This document shows positions 1-5,682 of a stretch of 6,377 bases of DNA, piece by piece; position 1 is the first letter of the stretch, and every line of letters starts with the position of its first letter. The translations under genes were made by a program, and so were the position numbers. The stretch spans positions 1 through 6,377 of the forward strand of contig WRJY01000186.1 in the NCBI GenBank assembly GCA_009778355.1. The letters run 5' to 3'. Origin of the DNA: Desulfovibrionaceae bacterium. GTDB lineage: Bacteria > Pseudomonadota > Gammaproteobacteria > Burkholderiales > Burkholderiaceae_C. Under the pieces are notes generated by a model, which saw only the letters and a program-made list of their open reading frames with translations, made no database searches and was not told the DNA's origin.

Positions 1-204
1 ACCCAAATGGTGAGGTCGAGCCAAGTCAAAAACCTCTGTGTTCATAAGAGGTTACGAGTGTAAATAAGCGCTCAACTGCCGTTTTTAGGTTCAATAAGCA
101 TGAGCCTTGGCGCCCACTCATTTATATCCCCGAGACGGTCGATTCCGTTGATGCCGGCAGCGCGACGCAATGCCGTCTGTCCTGGACCCGTCACTTGCGT
201 TCCC
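1..204. other. no recognisable gene at the left edge
   Basis: Both strands have only short open stretches here. A plus-strand frame is open from the window edge to a TAA at 61-63 (about 20 codons) and could be the tail of a truncated gene, but its residues match nothing I recognise. A leftward 31-codon frame starting near 121 ends inside the hairpin at 31-53 and lacks a convincing ribosome binding site. Composition is mixed, unlike the GC-rich right side of the window. Apart from the small hairpin I see nothing assignable. Confidence 0.5.
31..53 (-). terminator. possible weak hairpin terminator
   Basis: AACCTCT (31-37) and AGAGGTT (47-53) form a perfect 7-bp stem with a 9-base loop. Read leftward the stem runs directly into further T residues, giving five in a row, which is terminator-like on the minus strand. 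The stem is short and AT-rich at its base, so termination would be weak. It could be a backup for the stronger hairpin at 209-240, or chance. Confidence 0.25.
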
Positions 205-240
205 AAAACGTAAAGCAGGCGCCTAAGCGCCTGCTTTACG
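205..240 (-). terminator. intrinsic terminator of the protease gene
   Basis: CGTAAAGCAGGCGC (209-222) pairs perfectly with GCGCCTGCTTTACG (227-240), a 14-bp stem with a CTAA loop. On the minus strand it is followed by four T residues (208-205). It lies 13 bases past the protease stop codon (254-256), the expected place for a Rho-independent terminator of that gene. The T tract is short, so efficiency is uncertain. Confidence 0.75.
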
Positions 241-253
241 GCGAGTAATCACC

Positions 254-3200
254 TCACTGGGCAACGAACGCCGCCGTCACCGTGCAATTGGCGGTAATCG
301 GACCAGTCGTGTAGGTATTGCCGCTGAGCGTGCCACCGCAGGTGCCGCCGACCGGGGTGATGATGGCGTAGCCCGCGTTCGGCGTGATCGTGAATGCCTT
401 GGTCGATCCTCCCTGCACTGCGACGCCGCCCGGCTGACTGATCGTGCCGCCGGCGCCTGCGCTGGCGGTGACGACGTAGATTTTAGGAGTAAACGCCGCC
501 GTTACCGTGCAATCGTCAGTGACCGGACTGATCGTGTAGGTATTGCCGCTGAGCGTGCCTCTGCAAGTGCCGCCGACCGGGGTGATGATGGTGTAGCCCG
601 CGTTCGGCGCGATCGTGAACTGCTGGGTCGCGCCCGCGTTGACCGAAACGGCTCCCAAGGGGGTGATGCTTCCGCCTGCGCCCGCGCTGGCGGTTACGGT
701 GCGGGTGCCTTGACCAACAGCAACGAACGCCACCGTTACCGTGCAATCGGCGGTAATCGGATAGGTCGTGTAGGTAGTGCCATTGAGCGTGCCGCCGCAG
801 GTGCCGCCGACCGGGGTGATGATGGCGTAGCCCGCGTTCGGCGCGATCGTGAACGCCTTGGCCGTCCCGTCAGGCACTCTGCCAGTACCCGACGGGGTGA
901 TCGTGCCGCCAACGCCCGCGCTGACGGTTAAGGTGTGGGTGGTGGCGGGGCCTTGCGCGAACGCCGCCGTTACCGTGCAACTGGCGGTAATCGGACCGGT
1001 CGTGTAGATAGTGCCGCTGAGCGTGCCGCCGCAGCCGCTGGCCGAGGAGATGGTGTAGCCCGCGTTCGGTGCAATCGTGAACTGCTGGGTCGCGCCCGCG
1101 TTGACCGAAACGGCCGAGGGGCTGATGCTTCCGCCCGGGCCCGCGCTGGCCGTCACGGTGTAGGAGGAAGGGCCTGGTCGATAAACGAACGTTGCCCTCA
1201 CCGTGCAATTGGCGTTGACCGGATAGGTCGTGTAGGTAGTGCCGTTGAGCGTACCTATGCAGGTGCCGTCGACCGAGAGGATGGCGTAGTTCGCGTTCGG
1301 CGTAATCGTGAACACGCTGATCGCTCCCCGATTGACCCTGACCGCCCCTGACGGCGTGATCGAGCCGCCAACGTCCGCACTGGCCGTCACGGTGTAATAG
1401 TTAGAGTTTGGTTGATAAACGAACTCCACTATCACCGTGCAGTCGGCGATGATCGGATTGGTCGTGTAGATATTGCCGTTGAGCTTGCCGCCGCAACTGC
1501 CGCCGACCGCGGAGATGGCGTAGTTCGCGTTCGGTGTAATCGTGAAATGTACGGTACTTCCCGGAATCGCCGCGTTCTTGCCCGACGCGCTGATCGTGCC
1601 GCCATAGCCCGCGCTGGATGTCACGGCATAGTAGGGGGGAGGATTTGGATTTGGATTTGGATTTGGATTTGGATTATTGACAACGAACGCCGCCGTCACC
1701 GTGCAGTTGGAATAGATGGCATCGGTCGTATAGGTATTGCCGTTGAACGAACCTCTGCAGGTGCCGCCAACCGAGGAGATGACGTAGCCCGCGTTCGGCG
1801 TGACCGTGAATGTTTTAATTGCTCCCGAACTCACCGCAACTGCCCCTGACGGGTTGATCGTGCCACCAGTGCCCGCGCTGGCGGTCACGATATAGGTGGG
1901 GGGGGTAGGGCCTTGAGTGAACGCCGCCGTTACCGTGCAATTGGCGCTGACCGGATAGGTCGTGAAGGTATTGCCGTTAAGGGTGCCGCCGCAGGTGCCG
2001 CCAACCGGGGTGATGATGGTGTAGCCCGTGTTCGGCGTGATCGTGAACGACCAGGTCGCTCCGGAGTTGACCGTCACAGCGCCCGACGGGCTGATGCTTC
2101 CACCCACGCCCGCGCTGGCCGTGATGGTAACATCTGGCACTGGCCCATTTGGACTCAGGTATTGCTTGACTTCATCGTAGACCAGATTGAGGCTGGAATA
2201 ACAACTGATATTAAGAGCATTACTCGAACAAGTAGAGGTGCCTCCCATGAGACCGCCTCTCAGGTAGTAATTACCGTTTGATAAAGTAAACACCCCTGAC
2301 CCACTGCTGCCATCCTCGGTAGTGCCTTCTGACCAGCTCGTCAAGGTCAAGGAAGAACCGGCCACACTGGGGTCAATGATTGCACTAGCGCAGGTTGCGC
2401 CTTCGCCGTTTCCGGTGCTGACTTTTTTGATGTCGTTAAGGGGGTGATGAATACCGATCATGGCGCCACTGAGAAAACGCGTGGCATCCCAACCAGCAAA
2501 CCAAGCTCCTGCTGGCGGGGTGTCGTTGAGGCGAAGCAGCGTCGTATCGTTAGAAACTTTGGTATGCAAAAGTTGTGCGCCGCCGCTCAGTGAGCGATAG
2601 TTGGAATTCAATGAAACGCTTCCGCAACTGGCGGCTTCGTAGTTCCAGTACGTATTGAGCGTATTGGCCGCGGCTTGGGTGCTGATGCAGTGCGCGGCGG
2701 TCCAGAAATAAGGCGTTTGCGAGTTGCTGGTATCCTTCAACAGCGTTCCCGTGCACCCATGGGTACCTTTCTCATCCGAAAACACCATCCGGGCGACCGC
2801 CTTGGTGGTATTTTGAAAAGCCGTGCCGAGGGTGGCAAACTTGCAGGCGACATCGACTTCACAGGCTTGGGACGCCTGAAGCACCAGAGTCGTGTCAAAG
2901 CCTTCCCGCGCCGATGTAAAAAGGTGCGAAACAGCATTCAGACGAACATTGACATCTTTCGTGTTGGCAGACGAAGGAAGAAAAATTTCTATGTTTTGAG
3001 TTTGTCCATCAGTGACCGGCGTCCAGTAAACCTTGTCATCGTCAGTCAGCGAATTGGCTTCTTTGCCGCTGACCACGCCGATGATTTTGTCCGGCGCACC
3101 GGAACCTGAAAACCTCAATTCGGCGCCATCGGGAAGCGCGCGAAGTTGCAGTGCCACCCGCATGGCGCTGGCGTCGGGAGAGGTTATCGCCAGCCGGGCA

Positions 3201-3670
3201 GCAAAGCCGTTGCTGACGTTTTGCCAATTCAAGACAAAAGATCCGGCGTTGCTGACCTCGGTATCGGCATTGCGGTTGACGCCGATTTTAATGGCTTTGG
3301 CTTCAATGCGGTTGCTCGAATCCTGGCCGTTTTCTTCCCGCAGGGATTGCAGCGCCGCCCCGGGTAGCGGCATGAAGTTCACAGCCGCCGCTCTGGCATT
3401 GGGCGCGGAACGCCAAACGACGACCGGTTCGGCTTGGGTCGATAGCACCGGCGCACCTTCGACCCGCAAGACGTCGGCGGCAAACGCGGTTGGCGCAAAA
3501 ACCGTCAGCGTAGCAGTAAAACCCATCAGAGCCAGCATGAGGGCGCGCACAAATGGCGCGCCATTGATTTTATTAAAAACAATGGGAAGCATTATTTTAC
3601 CCCAGCTCTCTCTTAGGAAGAGCGATTTTCGGACTCTGGAATACATTGTGTCAGATAAATATCTTTTCAT
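254..3670 (-). CDS. secreted lysyl endopeptidase-like serine protease with eight C-terminal InlB-type repeats
   Basis: This 1138-residue exported protease probably cleaves extracellular proteins. A hydrophobic signal segment at about 43-64 ends in AFA|AD, and a propeptide of about 200 residues follows. The catalytic domain (about 265-510) resembles Achromobacter protease I (API). Its triad is His327 (TAAHC), Asp375 (NDTTLL) and Ser456 (GSSGSG). Cys270/Cys276 and Cys306/Cys328 reproduce the spacing of API cysteines 6/12 and 36/58. Residues 514-1136 are eight repeat modules, with an Asn-Pro linker at 665-677. Classic API-type enzymes lack such a long repeat tail, which probably binds a surface or matrix. 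The chosen start has AGAAGG five bases upstream, but it puts about 26 residues ahead of Met27, where many annotators would begin. No sorting motif follows the last repeat, so release by type II secretion is plausible. The gene stands alone, ends at a terminator, and is less GC-rich than the genes to its right. The protease assignment is firm; substrate specificity is not. Confidence 0.9.
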   Translation of the reverse strand: MKRYLSDTMYSRVRKSLFLRESWGKIMLPIVFNKINGAPFVRALMLALMGFTATLTVFAPTAFAADVLRVEGAPVLSTQAEPVVVWRSAPNARAAAVNFMPLPGAALQSLREENGQDSSNRIEAKAIKIGVNRNADTEVSNAGSFVLNWQNVSNGFAARLAITSPDASAMRVALQLRALPDGAELRFSGSGAPDKIIGVVSGKEANSLTDDDKVYWTPVTDGQTQNIEIFLPSSANTKDVNVRLNAVSHLFTSAREGFDTTLVLQASQACEVDVACKFATLGTAFQNTTKAVARMVFSDEKGTHGCTGTLLKDTSNSQTPYFWTAAHCISTQAAANTLNTYWNYEAASCGSVSLNSNYRSLSGGAQLLHTKVSNDTTLLRLNDTPPAGAWFAGWDATRFLSGAMIGIHHPLNDIKKVSTGNGEGATCASAIIDPSVAGSSLTLTSWSEGTTEDGSSGSGVFTLSNGNYYLRGGLMGGTSTCSSNALNISCYSSLNLVYDEVKQYLSPNGPVPDVTITASAGVGGSISPSGAVTVNSGATWSFTITPNTGYTIITPVGGTCGGTLNGNTFTTYPVSANCTVTAAFTQGPTPPTYIVTASAGTGGTINPSGAVAVSSGAIKTFTVTPNAGYVISSVGGTCRGSFNGNTYTTDAIYSNCTVTAAFVVNNPNPNPNPNPNPPPYYAVTSSAGYGGTISASGKNAAIPGSTVHFTITPNANYAISAVGGSCGGKLNGNIYTTNPIIADCTVIVEFVYQPNSNYYTVTASADVGGSITPSGAVRVNRGAISVFTITPNANYAILSVDGTCIGTLNGTTYTTYPVNANCTVRATFVYRPGPSSYTVTASAGPGGSISPSAVSVNAGATQQFTIAPNAGYTISSASGCGGTLSGTIYTTGPITASCTVTAAFAQGPATTHTLTVSAGVGGTITPSGTGRVPDGTAKAFTIAPNAGYAIITPVGGTCGGTLNGTTYTTYPITADCTVTVAFVAVGQGTRTVTASAGAGGSITPLGAVSVNAGATQQFTIAPNAGYTIITPVGGTCRGTLSGNTYTISPVTDDCTVTAAFTPKIYVVTASAGAGGTISQPGGVAVQGGSTKAFTITPNAGYAIITPVGGTCGGTLSGNTYTTGPITANCTVTAAFVAQ
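263..2131 (-). repeat. eight tandem ~72-residue InlB B-type repeat modules inside the protease gene
   Basis: The modules start near residues 514, 593, 680, 758, 837, 911, 990 and 1065. The shared pattern is TVTASAGxGGSISPSGAV, then FTIxPNAGY, GGTCGGTL, YTT and CTVTAAF, matching the Pfam family called divergent InlB B-repeat. Each module has two cysteines exactly 18 residues apart (560/578, 638/656, 726/744, 804/822, 880/898, 958/976, 1036/1054, 1111/1129), so one disulfide per module is likely. Module 5 is about two residues shorter because of single-codon losses. DNA identity between modules is high, including a 49-bp identical tract at 336-384 and 795-843. The antisense strand carries many long spurious open frames here. 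Confidence 0.9.
1641..1675. repeat. GGATTT hexanucleotide microsatellite (Asn-Pro linker)
   Basis: Five perfect GGATTT units occupy 1641-1670, followed by a partial unit to 1675. In the leftward protease gene each unit encodes one Asn-Pro pair, forming the linker between repeat modules 2 and 3 and leading into PPPYY. The unit is six bases, so slippage changes linker length without breaking the frame. Confidence 0.9.
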
Positions 3671-3675
3671 CTCAA

Positions 3676-3681
3676 CCTTCT
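3676..3681 (-). promoter_or_regulatory. ribosome binding site that supports the long protease start
   Basis: On the minus strand AGAAGG lies five bases before the ATG at 3668-3670. The internal alternative, Met27 at about 3590-3592, has only a GGGG run about eight bases upstream. This favours the longer start, although the shorter one would give a more ordinary signal peptide. Confidence 0.6.
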
Positions 3682-3683
3682 TT

Positions 3684-3760
3684 CATGATATGTCAATCAA
3701 TAAAAGTTAAAACATACAACAATAAAATGATGGCGCCCGCATCAAAATTGAATACGCTGA
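3684..3760 (-). promoter_or_regulatory. AT-rich leader and probable promoter zone of the protease
   Basis: The 70-odd bases upstream of the protease ribosome binding site are much richer in A and T than their surroundings. On the minus strand they contain TTGTTG, TTGTAT and TTGATTGACA-like stretches. No -35/-10 pair has both good matches and 16-18 base spacing, so I do not name one. The position and composition suggest a promoter, perhaps one needing an activator. Confidence 0.3.
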
Positions 3761-3779
3761 CACAGGTATGCCGCTGATG

Positions 3780-4314
3780 ATGATTTCCTTCCAAAAAGTT
3801 GATTCTGGGTTGTTTCATTTGCTGCCCGATGCAGGCCGTGATCGCCGCGCGGTCGGCAGCAAGGGCATGGACATGGCCGCGCGCAGTGTTGTCCGCGCCG
3901 GGGGTGGAGCGCATCGTCCAATCCCGTGTCCCGCTCGTGCGGATGGTCTGAAGTCCGGTTGGCTGGGCACAGATCAACCCGGTGGGCGATGACCTTGCCA
4001 AGCCTTCGGCGACAGTCTTGGGAACGGGCGTCATGCCGATGGGTGCGTACCCATTGCAACCGGGGTTCGCTGCCAGCGGCCAAGCCCTTCGGCGCCAATG
4101 CCGCAGCGCCAAGGCGGAGCGGCAAGAGCATCGACGGAAAGTAGCGCGCCTTCTGGACATGCACGGCAAACCTCTGGCAAGCTGCCTCGAAGCGAAGTGG
4201 CAGCTTGTTCGCGAATTTAACACCTGGATGACCATTGCCAGCGCCCGCTCCATGTAATAGTTTGTAAGCACAGGCATTTACAGAGGTGTGCGCTGGCAGA
4301 AGCCTGATGCCGGC
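3780..4314. other. gene-poor stretch, no convincing coding region
   Basis: About 530 bases lie between the protease leader and the terminator at 4315. The longest leftward frame (3693-4277, 194 codons) runs across it, with an overlapping leftward frame at 3742-4164 and a rightward one at 3982-4257. None resembles a family I know. None has a clear ribosome binding site. In the best leftward stretch G+C rises from first to second to third codon position by eye, which is not the usual coding order. A small hairpin, ATGGGT-GCGT-ACCCAT, sits at 4039-4054. This could be a decayed gene, an unknown small RNA locus or plain spacer. Confidence 0.45.
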
Positions 4315-4350
4315 GCAACAAAAAACCCGCCGAGGCGGGTTTTTTGTTGC
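4315..4350. terminator. strong bidirectional-type terminator after cytochrome c'
   Basis: GCAAC, six A and CCCGCC (4315-4331) are mirrored by GGCGGG, six T and GTTGC (4334-4350), giving 17 complementary bases around GA. The GC-rich core flanked by A6 and T6 works in both directions. It begins 12 bases beyond the cytochrome c' stop codon (4363-4365) and should terminate that leftward transcript. It would also stop any rightward transcription from the gene-poor stretch. Confidence 0.9.
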
Positions 4351-4362
4351 TTTGCGGGAGCT

Positions 4363-4821
4363 TCAGTCTTTTTTGCGGAAGTCGTCGTGACAAGCCTTGC
4401 AGGTGCGCCCGGCGGAGCCGACGGCGGTTTTCAGGCTGTCGAGGCTGCCGCTCCTGGCTGCGGCGATGACTTTGTCCAGCTCGCCAGCCGTTTTGTCGGC
4501 GGCTTCCTTGAACTTGGCCTGCTGCTGCCAGATTTCGGGCTTGGCCTCGGTGTTGCCGCCCTTTTCAGTGCCGGGAATGAAGCCGGTGTACGGCAGATGG
4601 GACACGGCGGCGATCACGTCGGCATCGGCGGCGGCCACTTTGACGTCGAACGGCGCCTTGCCCTCGGCCATGGCCCTGAGGCTGCCGAAGTGCTTGGCCA
4701 TGACGACGAATGCCGCTTGGCGGTACTTGATGGCATCTTCCGGCTTGGCGAATTGGGCGGCGGCAGGCAGCGCCAGCGTGGCGGCACAGGCGGCCAGAGC
4801 CAGGGGGAGCAATTTCTTCAT
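4363..4821 (-). CDS. cycP: cytochrome c', periplasmic
   Basis: Cytochrome c' is a periplasmic four-helix-bundle c-type cytochrome that binds NO and CO; proposed roles include NO buffering and protection. This protein has 152 residues. A signal peptide (Lys2-Lys3, hydrophobic core, ALPAAA) is probably cleaved before Gln23, leaving about 130 residues, normal for the family. The mature start QFAKPEDAIKYRQ nearly matches the Alcaligenes xylosoxidans protein. The heme motif CKACH is near the C-terminus (Cys141, Cys144, axial His145), as the family requires. GFIPGTE and KPEIW are also typical. The residue aligning with distal Leu16 of the Alcaligenes protein is Phe38 of the precursor. The start is set by AAGGAG at 4830-4835, seven to eight bases upstream. 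The gene is monocistronic, diverges from the cytochrome b561 gene, and ends at a strong terminator. Confidence 0.95.
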   Translation of the reverse strand: MKKLLPLALAACAATLALPAAAQFAKPEDAIKYRQAAFVVMAKHFGSLRAMAEGKAPFDVKVAAADADVIAAVSHLPYTGFIPGTEKGGNTEAKPEIWQQQAKFKEAADKTAGELDKVIAAARSGSLDSLKTAVGSAGRTCKACHDDFRKKD

Positions 4822-4842
4822 CAGGGTATCTCCTTGGACGGG

Positions 4843-4870
4843 TTGGAAGGCAGAAAGTGTAGGTTATATT
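4843..4870 (+). promoter_or_regulatory. possible promoter of the cytochrome b561 gene
   Basis: TTGGAA (4843-4848) is followed after 16 bases by TATATT (4865-4870), a four-of-six -35 and a five-of-six -10. Transcription would start near 4877 with a leader of about 115 bases before the ATG at 4993. Its -10 box overlaps that of the opposing cytochrome c' promoter. A TTGACC at 4930-4935 has no matching -10, so this is the better candidate. Confidence 0.4.
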
Positions 4871-4890
4871 TTGGCCGGCGCTGGTGTCAA
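4863..4890 (-). promoter_or_regulatory. sigma70-type promoter of cytochrome c'
   Basis: On the minus strand TTGACA (4885-4890) is followed after 16 bases by TATAAC (4863-4868), a perfect -35 and a five-of-six -10. Transcription would start near 4856, leaving a leader of about 35 bases that includes the AAGGAG site. This is the best promoter match in the window. Confidence 0.75.
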
Positions 4891-4909
4891 AAGGTAAACG
4901 CAAGGTAAA
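4891..4909. promoter_or_regulatory. 11-bp-period direct repeat, candidate operator
   Basis: AAGGTAAA occurs at 4891-4898 and again at 4902-4909, exactly 11 bases apart, about one helical turn. The pair abuts the -35 box of the cytochrome c' promoter on its upstream side, where an activator would touch RNA polymerase. The GTAAA-N6-GTAAA pattern resembles OmpR/PhoB-family response regulator sites such as the CpxR box. The regulator cannot be named from this window. Confidence 0.5.
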
Positions 4910-4992
4910 ACACCGCGCGCCTGGCGGCCTTGACCAGACGCCACCGGGCGATGGCGCCCCCGCAACGAGAAACGAGAAAGGAACCTGCGCAC

Positions 4993-5682
4993 ATGAACAC
5001 CGTTCGTATCTGGGACTTGCCCACGCGAGTGTTCCATTGGGCCCTGGTGGCCGCCGTGGCCGGCCTGTTCGTCACCGGCAAGACCGGCGGCGATCTGATG
5101 GCTTGGCACGGCTGGCTGGGCTATGCGGTGCTGACGCTGCTGCTGTTCCGGCTGGCATGGGGAGTGATCGGCGGGCGCTGGTCGCGCTTTGCCAGCTTCA
5201 TGCCGGCGCCGGCGCGGGTGCTGCGCTACCTGCGCGGCCAGGCCACGCCGCGGGACGTGGCGGGCCACAACCCACTGGGTGCATTCAGCGTGCTGGCGAT
5301 GCTGCTGCTGCTGGCGGCGCAGGTCGGCAGCGGGCTGCTGGCCGACGACGACTTGGGCTTTACTGGGCCGCTGGCGGGCGCGGTGTCGAACGCTGCGGTG
5401 AAGACCGCCACGCGCTACCACCGCGGCTTTGGGCAGTGGCTGCTGATCGCGCTGGTGGCGCTGCACGTGCTGTCGATCGTGCTCTATCTGGTGCGCGGCA
5501 AGAACCTGCTCTGGCCGATGTTCCGGGGAGACAAGCAGTTGCCGCCGGACGAGGCCGCCCAGGTACAGCCCTCGGCCGATGGCGCCGGCAACCGGATACT
5601 GGCCCTGATCGTGCTGGCGTTGGCCGCCGCCGCCGTGTGGTGGCTGGTGACTTCCGCGCCGCCGCCGTCGATGGGTTTTTGA
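4993..5682 (+). CDS. cytochrome b561 family membrane protein
   Basis: This 229-residue integral membrane di-heme cytochrome b belongs to the bacterial cytochrome b561 / Ni-Fe hydrogenase b-subunit group. Such proteins pass electrons between quinol and a periplasmic or membrane partner. The N-terminus VRIWDLPTRVFHW is a family hallmark. Candidate heme-ligand histidines are His15, His39 (AWHGWLGY), His92 (GHNPLG), His143 (YHRGFGQW) and His158 (ALHVL). Hydrophobic helices lie at about 11-29, 38-60, 95-116 and 145-167, with a fifth C-terminal helix at about 201-220 beyond the usual four. The start was chosen for AAGGAA at 4978-4983, nine bases upstream; an upstream in-frame ATG at 4930 adds an atypical basic leader. 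It diverges from cytochrome c', a possible partner by proximity, and overlaps the following acetyltransferase gene by four bases. Confidence 0.9.
   Translation: MNTVRIWDLPTRVFHWALVAAVAGLFVTGKTGGDLMAWHGWLGYAVLTLLLFRLAWGVIGGRWSRFASFMPAPARVLRYLRGQATPRDVAGHNPLGAFSVLAMLLLLAAQVGSGLLADDDLGFTGPLAGAVSNAAVKTATRYHRGFGQWLLIALVALHVLSIVLYLVRGKNLLWPMFRGDKQLPPDEAAQVQPSADGAGNRILALIVLALAAAAVWWLVTSAPPPSMGF

Noticed and set aside
31..59. Hairpin followed by GTTACGA considered as an integron attC remnant.
   Set aside because: GTTACGA does not fit the GTTRRRY core, and no partner core or integrase is present.
263..2131. Regularly repeated DNA considered as a CRISPR or other non-coding array.
   Set aside because: The period is about 225-260 bases, the units translate in one frame, and they match a known protein repeat.
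710..2281. Several rightward frames of 70-145 codons opposite the protease repeats, with repeated RRYRAIGGNRIGRVG-like text.
   Set aside because: They are the antisense reading of the repeat modules, and their periodicity mirrors the repeats. No ribosome binding sites or recognisable domains were seen.
3033..3710. A 225-codon rightward frame opposite the protease propeptide.
   Set aside because: It is antisense to a well-supported signal peptide and propeptide, with no recognisable domain and no upstream initiation signal.
3693..4277. A 194-codon leftward frame in the gene-poor stretch.
   Set aside because: It has no known family, weak codon-position bias, no ribosome binding site, and its 3' end runs into the AT-rich protease leader. 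It is kept only as an open question.
4884..5678. The acetyltransferase frame stays open upstream, giving a 434-codon frame covering the cytochrome b gene.
   Set aside because: The upstream part is low-complexity Arg/Ala/Gly-rich translation in another frame of a clear cytochrome b561 gene, typical of GC-rich DNA. GNAT homology begins only after 5679.
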